Origin: Paenibacillus sp. FSL R5-0623
GTDB taxonomy: Bacteria > Bacillota > Bacilli > Paenibacillales > Paenibacillaceae
Assembly: GCF_037974265.1 (NCBI RefSeq)
Contig: NZ_CP150233.1
Location: 1,612,001-1,676,000, forward strand
Length of the DNA stretch: 64,000 nt
Reading direction: 5' to 3'
A program made the translations under genes and the position numbers. Below, in pieces: positions 1 to 8,402 of this stretch. Position 1 is the stretch's first letter, and each line of letters opens with the position of its first letter. A model generated the notes under the pieces. The model ran no database searches. It worked only from the letters and a program-made list of their open reading frames with translations, and was not told the DNA's origin.

Positions 1-1
1 C

Positions 2-568
2 AAAGATAGCCTTGGAGGTAAAATATTGCGGATTGGTCTCGACGGATCGATCCCGGCAGACAACCCATGGCCGAATTCACCTGTATACAGTATGGGACAC
101 CGTAACGCACAAGGACTTGCCTGGAACCCGGACAACGGCTATCTGTATTCTACCGAGCATGGGCAGCGGAATCATGATGAGATTAACCGGATTGTAGCTG
201 GAGAGAATTATGGCTGGCCTGAGGTGGAGGGAGACGACGATGACAACGGCGCATATCAGGCTCCGCTTGCACATAGTGAGAATGATACATGGGCGCCGTC
301 TGGTGTAGCTTTTGTTGAAGAAGGACCTTGGGCTGGATCATTGATTGCTGCAAATCTGCGAGGAGAGCAGTTGCTGAAGGTTACTCTTTCGGAAGATGGC
401 ACACAGGTGGAGAAGGTGGAACCCCTCTTCGAAGATGAATGGGGTCGAATTCGCAATGTGAGTGCTGGCGAAGACGGCAAGTTGTACGTGCTTACGAACA
501 ATCGGGATGGACGAGGATCGCCACGAGATGGAGACGACAAGCTGATTGTACTTACTCCGGAGAGTTAA
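2..568 (+). CDS. PQQ-dependent sugar dehydrogenase (glucose/sorbosone type), C-terminal part
   Basis: The reading frame is open from the window edge, so the N-terminal half and the start lie outside. The visible 188 residues carry hallmarks of the GSDH beta-propeller family: LGGKILRI near the edge, then VYSMGHRNAQGLAW, then TEHGQRNHDEIN, then NYGWPEV. Enzymes of this family oxidise aldoses with PQQ and usually act outside the membrane; the signal peptide cannot be seen here. The C-terminus, with LYVLTNNRDGRG followed by LIVLTPES, is the normal last blade, so the 3' end is intact. A bidirectional hairpin terminator follows about 165 bp downstream. Family assignment is firm; substrate is not known. 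Confidence 0.85.
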   Translation, partial: KDSLGGKILRIGLDGSIPADNPWPNSPVYSMGHRNAQGLAWNPDNGYLYSTEHGQRNHDEINRIVAGENYGWPEVEGDDDDNGAYQAPLAHSENDTWAPSGVAFVEEGPWAGSLIAANLRGEQLLKVTLSEDGTQVEKVEPLFEDEWGRIRNVSAGEDGKLYVLTNNRDGRGSPRDGDDKLIVLTPES

Positions 569-733
569 GTCTGGGGTCAGGGGATATAAAATCAGTGTTA
601 CAGGACAGCGTCGAACTGAATTGGTCTCGCCGGTAAGGTTTAGGTGGAGTTAGTTTAAAACGAACGGTTGCCGCTTAACTTGAGTCAAAGCCCTGAAGTG
701 CCCTGAATCGCTCTAAATAAAATTTTTTAATTA

Positions 734-784
734 ATCAAAGGAGCTGTCCCCGTCAAGTTCATGACATTTGGGACAGCTCCTTGA
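734..784. terminator. Bidirectional hairpin terminator
   Basis: AAGGAGCTGTCCC (738-750) pairs perfectly with GGGACAGCTCCTT (770-782), and a short GTCA/TGAC stem sits in the loop. A T-rich flank lies on the left side. It separates the convergent sugar dehydrogenase and MBL-hydrolase genes. Confidence 0.75.
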
Positions 785-845
785 TTGTAATGTATGTTTC
801 ATCCTAATCTTGAATGAGCTACAACGCACAATGCCGCGTTCTTTC

Positions 846-1577
846 CTACTCTGCGCTCTCCGCGAGTGTGGCAATACGCTGAGCCGGATCATTCGTGTAC
901 TCTCCACCGTGATAACAGAGAACCTTATTGAGCTTAAGGTTGGTCAGTTTCTTCAGGCTTCGCAGCGCTTCAGGCATGTCCGGTGTCGCTTGCGGTGCAG
1001 GGCCAACCAGTTCATCATCGACCACACGAAGTTCATCGGCAGCGAGCAGGAACTGTTGCTCCCTGAAATACAGGCAGATATGACCTGGCGTATGTCCCGG
1101 TGTATGAATGACCTGTGTACCACCTTGAAGGGGTAACAAGTCTCCGTCTGCCAGAGTTCTACTGATGTTCACTTCAGGCAGCTGCAAGAGCAGTTGGTCT
1201 GCCAGTGCCAAAACGGGCGCGGGCAGCAGAGCACGACGTTCAGGCGTGAATTTGATCAAAGGTTTCTCACCGGTTAGATATGGAATCTCATCGGCATGTG
1301 CCCAGATTTCCAGATCTGGGATGGCATCCAGAAGAGCACCCAAGTTACCGATATGATCGATGTCCTGATGAGTAATAATCACACGTTTGACGTCCGAGAG
1401 CTGTACGCCCTCTTGTTCCAATGCGGATTGAAGTTCAGCGAATTGTCCAATCATGCCTGTATCCACCAGGGTAACGCCATCTACATCACGAAGCATGACG
1501 GGGAATATGGGGCTGTTCCCAGAAGGCGTAGGAATCTGAAGATTTAGTACAGTAATCGAAGTTGTTGGATGGCTCAT
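846..1577 (-). CDS. MBL-fold metallo-hydrolase
   Basis: A 243-residue metallo-beta-lactamase-fold protein. The metal-binding signature is seen as THQDIDHIG (about residue 78), followed by HTPGHTPGH and a conserved late histidine in LCYHGGEYTND. Family members are glyoxalase-II-like hydrolases; no transmembrane segment or signal is visible, so it is probably cytosolic. I chose the ATG at 1577. A GTG 27 bases upstream overlaps the AAGGAGG ribosome site itself and cannot use it. The ribosome site is about 26 bases from the chosen ATG, with a small hairpin (CGGAC/GTCCG) between them. Substrate unknown. Confidence 0.85.
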   Translation of the reverse strand: MSHPTTSITVLNLQIPTPSGNSPIFPVMLRDVDGVTLVDTGMIGQFAELQSALEQEGVQLSDVKRVIITHQDIDHIGNLGALLDAIPDLEIWAHADEIPYLTGEKPLIKFTPERRALLPAPVLALADQLLLQLPEVNISRTLADGDLLPLQGGTQVIHTPGHTPGHICLYFREQQFLLAADELRVVDDELVGPAPQATPDMPEALRSLKKLTNLKLNKVLCYHGGEYTNDPAQRIATLAESAE

Positions 1578-1633
1578 GGTTATTCGGACCGTAGTCCGGT
1601 ACACCTCCTTATATTTTTTAGAAATGATTGTTG

Positions 1634-2176
1634 TTATTCAGGGCGATTATATTTCAAGTGTTTTCTATATTTTTTTACTGTATGGAGCAGTGCTTCGAAC
1701 GTTTCTTCTTCATTACTGCCATCCTTAACGATGCTGACAAACGAGAAGTTATCATGAACAAGTTTGTTTCTCGTCTGAAACACCAGACTAAGGGCTTCAG
1801 CGAAGTGTTCCTTTTCGGATTCCAGAGCAATGAACTCTTTACTGAGTTCGGACTGAATAATCTCCATGTTGGAGCGTGCACGGTAGGCAGGAGTTTTCAT
1901 CAGCTGGGTCGAATTAAACTTTTTCTGATATACGTCTCTGTACAGTTGATGTAACATTTGTTCAATAATGGCGCATAATTCGATGACCAGTGAAGCATAT
2001 CTTCGGTTTTTGCGTTTACGGGTAAGCTCGCGTGTTTCTTCTTTGTCCAAAATACCGTATTTTTCATACAGCGTAGAGTCAACGTTCTGCAAGATTTCCT
2101 GATATTCCTGTTCGAGTAGTGCGATTTCAAGTTTGGCTTGTTTTTTAACTTTTTTAAAATCTTCTTTGGTCAGCAT
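1634..2176 (-). CDS. Hypothetical protein with HEPN-like features
   Basis: 180 residues, mostly helical and rich in Lys/Glu. The N-terminal third (MLTKEDFKKVKKQAKLEIALLEQEY...) looks like a coiled coil. The middle helix IELCAIIEQMLHQLY is followed about 70 residues later by QTRNKLVHD, an R-x4-H arrangement as in HEPN RNases and HEPN-like fold proteins. ATG at 2176 is preceded by GGGAGGACAAGT, better than the upstream in-frame start at 2215. It lies in tandem behind nothing obvious and diverges from the SDR gene. I do not recognise a named family; HEPN membership is inference. Confidence 0.6.
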   Translation of the reverse strand: MLTKEDFKKVKKQAKLEIALLEQEYQEILQNVDSTLYEKYGILDKEETRELTRKRKNRRYASLVIELCAIIEQMLHQLYRDVYQKKFNSTQLMKTPAYRARSNMEIIQSELSKEFIALESEKEHFAEALSLVFQTRNKLVHDNFSFVSIVKDGSNEEETFEALLHTVKKYRKHLKYNRPE

Positions 2177-2280
2177 ACTTGTCCTCCCATGGAAACAGAG
2201 ATGTGATCCTATCATTATCTCATATTGTCCGTCGTTGCGCCTCTAATTTCGGAACCTCAGGTTCAGAAGGGAAGTACCTC

Positions 2281-3144
2281 ATGTCCAATCAGACAGCAAT
2301 TGTAACAGGAGCTAACTCAGGTATGGGGTTGGCAACCACCATTGAACTTGCAAGACAAGGATATCGCGTAATCATGGCATGCCGCAGTGAGAAGCGCGGA
2401 CAGGAGGCTCTTCAGGAAGCTGTGCGTCAGTCCGGCTCTTCTGCGATTGAATTGATGCTGTGTGACCTGGGTTCACTCGAAAGTATACGCCAGTTTGCCC
2501 GCACATTCCGCGAGCGTCATGATCGCCTTGACGTCCTGGTTAATAATGCGGGGGTGGTGATGGTCAAGCGGAAGGAAACCTCAGATGGGTTCGAACAGAG
2601 TATCGGCATTAACCATCTGGGGCATTTCCTGCTGACCTTACTTTTGATAGAGCCTCTGAAAGCCGCGAAGCAGGGACGGGTTGTAAACGTTTCGTCAGGT
2701 GCTTACAAGGCCGGCAAAATCCACTTCGAAGATCCACATCTGCACAAAGGTTATAATCCGATCAAAAGCTATGCTCAATCCAAACTGGCGAACGTGCTGT
2801 TCACTCGTGCACTGGCTCGCAAACTGTCAGGTACGTCTGTCACAGTGAACTGTCTGCACCCTGGTGCAGTGGGAACGAGTATTGGCGTAGATCGCAATAC
2901 CGGATTTGGCACACGCATTATGGCGTTTGCAGGTAAACTACCATTCTTTCTGTCCCCTGAAGAAGGGGCGCGAACGGCTGTTTATCTGGCCGCAAGCCCT
3001 GAAGTCGTCGGCATCACCGGGCGTTACTTCTATCAACAGAAAGAGCAACAGCTGAAGGCACATGCCGTTGATGATGCTTCAGCTGAGCGTTTCTGGATAT
3101 GGAGCGAAGAACAGGTGGGGCTAAGAGATGACGAGAAGTTGTAA
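2281..3144 (+). CDS. Short-chain dehydrogenase/reductase
   Basis: 287 residues with a full classical SDR pattern: TGANSGMG cofactor loop near residue 9, NNAG near residue 90, VNVSSG with the catalytic serine, and YAQSK with the catalytic Tyr and Lys. The overall sequence is closest in character to the retinol-dehydrogenase/WW-domain-oxidoreductase-like SDRs that use NADP(H); the R-S after the first beta unit (MACRSEKRG) fits NADP preference. ATG 2281 has GAAGGGAAG upstream; longer in-frame starts lack a site. It stands alone, convergent with thrS. Substrate unknown. Confidence 0.88.
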   Translation: MSNQTAIVTGANSGMGLATTIELARQGYRVIMACRSEKRGQEALQEAVRQSGSSAIELMLCDLGSLESIRQFARTFRERHDRLDVLVNNAGVVMVKRKETSDGFEQSIGINHLGHFLLTLLLIEPLKAAKQGRVVNVSSGAYKAGKIHFEDPHLHKGYNPIKSYAQSKLANVLFTRALARKLSGTSVTVNCLHPGAVGTSIGVDRNTGFGTRIMAFAGKLPFFLSPEEGARTAVYLAASPEVVGITGRYFYQQKEQQLKAHAVDDASAERFWIWSEEQVGLRDDEKL

Positions 3145-3191
3145 TTCAGCACAAGCTGATGAGTGACCCATGAATAGAGTCGTTACATCTT

Positions 3192-5192
3192 TTATACTTT
3201 TGCCTTCACCGCTTGTTGGATCATTTCAATAACAGCTTCAATGCGTTGGATGCCTTGATCTCCCTGACCGTATGCACGGACAGAGGCGGATGAGGCATTT
3301 TTCTCATTCTCACCAAGCACGAGCGAATAAGGCACTTTTTCCATCTGGGCTTCACGGATTTTGTATCCGAGCTTCTCGCTGCGTAGATCTGTTTCTACCC
3401 GAATGCCCGCCGCCCGGAGCTCGCTCTGTACTTGGAGTGCATAGTCTGCGTAATGATCTGATACAGGCAGCAGCTTCATTTGCACAGGTGCGAGCCAGAG
3501 TGGAAATGCTCCTGCATAGTGTTCAGTCAGGATGCCGATGAAACGATCGATGGAACCATAGATGGCACGATGGATCACGACAGGACGGTGTTTTAGACTA
3601 TCTTCGCCAATGTAAGTGAGGTCGAACTTCTCCGGCATTTGAAAATCAAGCTGGATTGTTCCGCACTGCCAGCTGCGCTTCAGCGCATCGAGGATATGAA
3701 AGTCAATTTTCGGTCCATAAAAGGCACCGTCCCCTTCGTTAATGCGATACTCCACGCCCCGACGATCCAGAACATTTTGCAATGCACGTTCCGCCTGATC
3801 CCACAGCTCTTCCGATCCCATGGAATCTTCCGGACGAGTGGACAATTCAATCTTATATTCGAATCCAAAGATGTCGTACATACGTCCAATCAGTGAGATT
3901 GCCTGATTAATCTCGTCCTCGATCTGCTCTGGCATGACGTAGAGATGGGCATCATCCTGGCAGAATGTCCGCACACGCATCATGCCGTTCAGGGCACCTG
4001 AGAATTCGTGGCGGTGAACCTGACCAAATTCCATCATGCGAATTGGCAATTCGCGATAGGAATGGAGTGTATTTTTGAAGATCAGCATGTGCCCGGGACA
4101 GTTCATCGGTTTCAGTGCAAAAGTGGCATCGTCCACTTCCGAGAAATACATGTTGTCCTTGTAATGCTCCCAATGGCCGGATTGCTCCCACAGCCGGTTG
4201 TTCATCATGAGAGGAGTCCGAACTTCCTGATAACCTTCCTGTAATTGCAGCTCACGGGAGAACTGCTCCAGTTCAGTGCGAACAGTCATGCCTTTGGGCA
4301 GATAAAAGGGCATGCCGGGCGCTTCTTCGGAGAACATGAACAGTTCAAGCTCTTTGCCAAGTTTACGGTGATCCCGTTTCTTCGCTTCTTCGAGCATGTG
4401 CAGGTGTTCATCCAGTTGGGCTTTGTTCGGGAAAGCAGTGCCGTAGATGCGTTGAAGCATCTTATTATCCGAGTTGCCACGCCAGTACGCACCAGCCACA
4501 TTTAACAGCTTGAACGCTTTGATTCGACCAGTGGATGGAAGATGGGGACCGCGACACAGATCGAAGAACTCTCCTTGATCATAGATTGAAAGTTCGGCGT
4601 CCTCTGGCAAATCCTGAATGAGTTCAAGCTTATAGGGGTCCTGGATCTCTCCGAAGATCCGGAGGGCTTCCTCCCGGTTAACGACCCGGCGACTGATCTT
4701 ATGATTCTCCTGAATGATTTTGTTCATTTCCCGCTCGATGGCAGCCAAATCACTGATGGACAAGGCATGTTCCAGATCAACATCGTAATAAAAGCCATCT
4801 TCAATAACTGGGCCGATACCCAGTTTCACTTGTTCTGCACCGTAGATGCGTTTGAGTGCCTGTGCGAGCACATGTGCTGCGCTGTGACGATAACGATACA
4901 GACCTTCCGCACTGTCCAAAGTAACGATAACAAGTTCGCAATCTTGCTTGAGCACCCAATCGAGATCGACATTTTGACCATCTACAATACCGCCAATGGC
5001 CTGTTTTCCCAGGCTTGTGCTGATGGATGAGGCAACCGCACCTACAGTGATGCCTGCTTCGTAAGAACGTACCGCGCCACCTTGCAGACGGACCTCGATG
5101 GAATGACTGGATGGTTGCAGATCATTTGCTCGGTTGTTTATTTCGTTACCTGATTTGTTGCTTGCTGAGTTGCTATTTTCCTGTTTGCTCAT
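3192..5192 (-). CDS. thrS: Threonine--tRNA ligase
   Basis: 666 residues, class II aminoacyl-tRNA synthetase that charges tRNA-Thr. An N-terminal TGS domain (IEVRLQGGAVRSYEAGITVGAVA) is followed by the editing domain with HSAAHVLAQAL. The catalytic core shows NCPGHM zinc ligands, motif 2 (MMRVRTFCQDDAH) and motif 3 (GSIDRFIGILTEHY), then the anticodon-binding domain. The first 28 residues are a polar Ser/Asn-rich extension that typical ThrRS lacks. Start ATG 5192 has GGAGAG upstream. Expression is controlled by the adjoining T-box leader. Bacillota may carry two paralogues (thrS, thrZ); which one this is cannot be told from the window. Confidence 0.95.
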   Translation of the reverse strand: MSKQENSNSASNKSGNEINNRANDLQPSSHSIEVRLQGGAVRSYEAGITVGAVASSISTSLGKQAIGGIVDGQNVDLDWVLKQDCELVIVTLDSAEGLYRYRHSAAHVLAQALKRIYGAEQVKLGIGPVIEDGFYYDVDLEHALSISDLAAIEREMNKIIQENHKISRRVVNREEALRIFGEIQDPYKLELIQDLPEDAELSIYDQGEFFDLCRGPHLPSTGRIKAFKLLNVAGAYWRGNSDNKMLQRIYGTAFPNKAQLDEHLHMLEEAKKRDHRKLGKELELFMFSEEAPGMPFYLPKGMTVRTELEQFSRELQLQEGYQEVRTPLMMNNRLWEQSGHWEHYKDNMYFSEVDDATFALKPMNCPGHMLIFKNTLHSYRELPIRMMEFGQVHRHEFSGALNGMMRVRTFCQDDAHLYVMPEQIEDEINQAISLIGRMYDIFGFEYKIELSTRPEDSMGSEELWDQAERALQNVLDRRGVEYRINEGDGAFYGPKIDFHILDALKRSWQCGTIQLDFQMPEKFDLTYIGEDSLKHRPVVIHRAIYGSIDRFIGILTEHYAGAFPLWLAPVQMKLLPVSDHYADYALQVQSELRAAGIRVETDLRSEKLGYKIREAQMEKVPYSLVLGENEKNASSASVRAYGQGDQGIQRIEAVIEMIQQAVKAKV

Positions 5193-5226
5193 GTGAACCA
5201 CTCTCCATTTCTTAAAATGAAAGCGC

Positions 5227-5545
5227 AAAAAACACCCGTCCCGGAAAAGGGACGAGTGCGCTTGGCTCGTGGTTCCACCCTAATTTGGTTATGGTGCACC
5301 CTGATCTCGACCAGCCGTCGTGAACAGGAAACATCATAACCCTCATTGGAATCCGTTATCGGGGATCAGGCGGTGGACTCTACTGGCAACATGCCGAACA
5401 TCAGAAGGAGGTCCGAAATGCTGAGGTTGGAGGTCACGGCTGCAGAGGGGTAATTCCGGTCCGTTCGCTGAAGAAGGTTTCACCAATCCCCTCTCTCTCT
5501 GGGCAGCACGCAAACGAAATCATGTCTCTGGTCATCGCCAAATAT
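5227..5545 (-). promoter_or_regulatory. T-box leader of thrS, threonine-specific
   Basis: On the minus strand the leader contains the canonical T-box AGGGTGGAACCACG (5268-5281) and then a terminator stem CACTCGTCCC/GGGACGGGTG (5233-5258) followed by six Ts. Upstream, Stem I elements AGAGAGAGGGG and GGTGAAAC are visible. A plausible specifier loop GGAATTACCCC puts the Thr codon ACC at 5449-5451. Uncharged tRNA-Thr would bind the specifier and the T-box and favour the antiterminator. The exact 5' end was not determined. Confidence 0.9.
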
Positions 5546-5664
5546 GTTAGATCAACTCACTCAAATTATTCTGAAATATGTTGCATTCAATATCAATATA
5601 TTGGAACAGGTGTTGTTGAGTGTCGATTATATAGACTGAAAATGGAAAGGTCAAGTGGAACATT

Positions 5665-7425
5665 TTAATTGGTTTCGGACGGCCCATCCCATATTAAGCG
5701 AATGATCGTTCCTTCACCAGGGGTGGACTGTACCTCAATACAACCATTCATGGCTTCGATCAAACCTTTGGTTACCGCCATGCCCAGCCCTGATCCGACG
5801 TCCGATGTACCAGTATCTGTACCGCGATAGTATCGTTCAAATAACTTCCATACCGTCTCGGGGTCCATGCCTCGTCCATTATCGGCAAACTGAATGCTGA
5901 ATTCATCTGCCTGCTTACCAGAATGCACACTGACAACCAAGATAGACTCGGGCGGATTATGAAGAAGGGCATTGGCAGTCAGATTATCCACAATTCGTTC
6001 AAACGACGGAATATGGACAAATCCATACACAGGCACTTCGGAAGGTTGGAATATGATGCGACCTTCCCCATATGCCGGATTCCGTTCGGCGCGCTGGATC
6101 AGATCACGAAGCAACGCATTTACGTCAGTCTCTTCCACTACAGGTTGATATCCACCACTGCGTAGTCGATAGGTCATGGCAAGGTCGTTGACAAGCCTGT
6201 CCATATACATGGACTTATCGAGCATTATGCCTGCGAATTCCCTGACTTCCTCCGCGGTCCAGCTATACTTATCCGCCTCAAGCATATGAGCATATCCCTG
6301 AATGGAGGAGAGGGGTGTCTTCAGGTCATGTGTTATGCCAGCGATCCACTCCTCGCGCAGAGAATCGGTCTGTTTCCGAAGTTCTTCATCTTGCTTCAAC
6401 GTGTGAGACAGGGCCTGCATGGAGCGAAGCACTTCAGCATACACGTTGTATTTTCGCTTCCACTTTCCGTTACGACGCTGACTGCGAGGAACTCCAAAGG
6501 CTCCGGCAGGTTCCTCGTAATGTCCTCGTTCCAGACGCTGTAACCATTGGAGCATATGCAGCATGGGTGAACCGAATCGGTTGGCATACCAGAAGGCAAG
6601 CAAAATGAGCAGAATGATGATGGACACGATCAATACGACCAATGCCGGTTCCAGGATAAAATTGTAGGGATTTTGATTTCCGGTCGCCAATGGATCACTA
6701 GGTATGCTAATCAGCCAGGTAGTTTCATTCTGTTCGTCGTACCACGTTGCAACAGACATACCTGATCGACTCGGATAGCGAACTTGCAGAACGAGTTCCT
6801 GAATGGTGTATTCGCTAGGTACGCCCATGGCCGGTTTGTTATAGGAGGAGAGCTCGCGTCCTGACGCGTCCAATACTTGAAGATAAGCATTGGCGGCACG
6901 GAGGGCCTCCTGTTGGTCGGGCTGAAGATCAAGCTTCCCGTTGGTGAAAGCAAGGTCTGAACGAATCTTATTCATTAAGGACTTGGCCGGGTTACTCTCA
7001 CCATATAACAAGGTGAATTCCTTCCCGTTTTTCTCCCGGATTAGCATGACAATCTGATAAGGGAACGGCTTCTGGCTTTCCCAGTATGCAATCAATTCCC
7101 CCGGTTTATAGTGAGTAGGAACATCGGCAGGTGTGTGATATTCATCAATGGCGTAACCTTGTTCATCCAGAACCTGGAGCCAGCCTTGATTTTTGTCCAC
7201 TTGCTTCAGCAATTCTGGGTCATATTGGATCGTATTATCTGGCAGAATCTCTGCTGTATTGATCAATTGGTCCAGACCATTAACAGCAAAATCATCTACC
7301 AGATTCACTTCATTTACCTTTTGCACGACCCAGTAGGTGGCTACAGACCCAAGCAGGATGATAAGTACGACTGCACCGGCAAGCATCCCGATAAACCGGG
7401 TCATTAACCTGCGACGAATACTCAT
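5665..7425 (-). CDS. Two-component sensor histidine kinase
   Basis: 586 residues. Transmembrane segments lie at about 12-34 and 258-281, enclosing an extracytoplasmic sensor region of roughly 220 residues. The H box GITHDLKTPLSS (His near 364), N box DNLTANALLHNP, G1 FADNGRGMD and G2 GSGLGMAVTKG give a complete HisKA-HATPase_c core. The kinase start overlaps the response-regulator stop by 4 bases, so the two are translationally coupled. No clear HAMP domain is visible between TM2 and the kinase core, and that linker is basic (RSQRRNGKWKRK). The signal is unknown; the divergent lipoprotein M23 gene suggests a cell-envelope role, which is inference. Confidence 0.92.
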   Translation of the reverse strand: MSIRRRLMTRFIGMLAGAVVLIILLGSVATYWVVQKVNEVNLVDDFAVNGLDQLINTAEILPDNTIQYDPELLKQVDKNQGWLQVLDEQGYAIDEYHTPADVPTHYKPGELIAYWESQKPFPYQIVMLIREKNGKEFTLLYGESNPAKSLMNKIRSDLAFTNGKLDLQPDQQEALRAANAYLQVLDASGRELSSYNKPAMGVPSEYTIQELVLQVRYPSRSGMSVATWYDEQNETTWLISIPSDPLATGNQNPYNFILEPALVVLIVSIIILLILLAFWYANRFGSPMLHMLQWLQRLERGHYEEPAGAFGVPRSQRRNGKWKRKYNVYAEVLRSMQALSHTLKQDEELRKQTDSLREEWIAGITHDLKTPLSSIQGYAHMLEADKYSWTAEEVREFAGIMLDKSMYMDRLVNDLAMTYRLRSGGYQPVVEETDVNALLRDLIQRAERNPAYGEGRIIFQPSEVPVYGFVHIPSFERIVDNLTANALLHNPPESILVVSVHSGKQADEFSIQFADNGRGMDPETVWKLFERYYRGTDTGTSDVGSGLGMAVTKGLIEAMNGCIEVQSTPGEGTIIRLIWDGPSETN

Positions 7426-8183
7426 GGGCGTGACACATGTTCCGGCTGAATCAGTTTGTAACCCAGACCCCGGACGTTGACGAGAAACACCGGATTGGAA
7501 GGATCGGCTTCAATGCGCTCCCGAATGCGGTGAATATGAACCATCACGGTATTATCATCACTAATGGCTTCAGAGCCCCAGACCCGCTCATATAGGTCTG
7601 ATTTGGTGAAGATTCGATTGGGATGTTTGCAGAAAAAGAGTAGCAGTTGAAACACAAGTGCCGGACAGGGTACGGGCTCACCTTCAACCCGAAGTTCACC
7701 AGCCCACTCCAGTACCTGGAATCGTCCAAAATCGTACACGCCTTCCGATGTGCTGCGAGATGACGTATTTACGTTAGATGGGTTGTGATCCGAGATCGCT
7801 GCGGTTTTAGAAGGTAAATAACGCTTCAGTAATGATTTAATTCGAGCAACCACTTCCAGAGGATTAAAGGGTTTGGCAACATAATCGTCGCCCCCAACGG
7901 CGAACCCGGTTAATTTGTCATAATCCGTTGTTTTGGCCGTCAGAAACAGGATGGGCGCATCGGTGACCTGCCGTAGAAAAGGACAGATTTCCAGTCCGCT
8001 TTTGCCAGGAAGCATGATGTCGAGCACGATGCAATGATACGTCTTGTTGTTGCAGGCATCAATGGCAGCTTCGCCTGTTGTAACGGTATCAATATCGAGA
8101 AACTGCTCTTTGAGCAGAACGGTTTTGAGCATATGCAGAATAGCCTGTTCATCATCCACAAGCAGTAATGAGACGTTATCCAT
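7422..8183 (-). CDS. OmpR-family response regulator
   Basis: 253 residues. The receiver domain shows the acidic pair VDDE near the N-terminus, the phospho-acceptor in VLDIMLPG (about residue 56), LTAK and the KPF lysine. The C-terminal winged helix ends with NTVMVHIHRIRERIEADPSNPVFLVNVRGLGYKL, typical of OmpR/PhoB DNA-binding domains. It precedes the kinase with a 4-base overlap. A direct repeat TCTTAA-N5-TCTTAA with 11-bp phase sits in the divergent upstream region and is a natural candidate binding site. Start ATG 8183 follows a weakly placed AGGAGGTC. Confidence 0.93.
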   Translation of the reverse strand: MDNVSLLLVDDEQAILHMLKTVLLKEQFLDIDTVTTGEAAIDACNNKTYHCIVLDIMLPGKSGLEICPFLRQVTDAPILFLTAKTTDYDKLTGFAVGGDDYVAKPFNPLEVVARIKSLLKRYLPSKTAAISDHNPSNVNTSSRSTSEGVYDFGRFQVLEWAGELRVEGEPVPCPALVFQLLLFFCKHPNRIFTKSDLYERVWGSEAISDDNTVMVHIHRIRERIEADPSNPVFLVNVRGLGYKLIQPEHVSRP

Positions 8184-8247
8184 AGTTTAAAAATGACCTC
8201 CTGATCCTTCCGTTGTGTGTATTGCTAATCATACCATCCAAGAGGCC

Positions 8248-8276
8248 TGTATAGCTTGCGAGCTATCTTAACGGAA
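8248..8276 (-). promoter_or_regulatory. Candidate promoter of the two-component operon
   Basis: On the minus strand TTCCGT (8271-8276) and TATACA (8248-8253) are separated by 17 bp. The -35 is poor and lies between and within the TTAAGA direct repeats, as expected for an activator-dependent promoter. Confidence 0.35.
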
Positions 8277-8282
8277 TCTTAA
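8266..8282. promoter_or_regulatory. OmpR-type direct-repeat operator candidate
   Basis: TCTTAA (8266-8271) and TCTTAA (8277-8282) repeat exactly with 11-bp periodicity, the usual spacing of tandem OmpR/PhoB half-sites. It lies between the response regulator and the divergent M23 lipoprotein gene, so it could serve autoregulation, control of the lipoprotein, or both. Confidence 0.4.
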
Positions 8283-8402
8283 TTATGCAGCCTCAAAAGG
8301 CGTTGCAAGTTTAACTACATGTAAGATGGGGTTAGACGAAGGATAAGACTCATTCTGTACACTTAACTGGAAAGTATAACGATAACAGAAGGGATGTTGA
8401 GA

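Noticed and set aside
5541..5664. A promoter for thrS upstream of the T-box.
   Set aside because: Several TTGA and TAAT-like hexamers occur, but none pair at 16-18 bp with reasonable matches.
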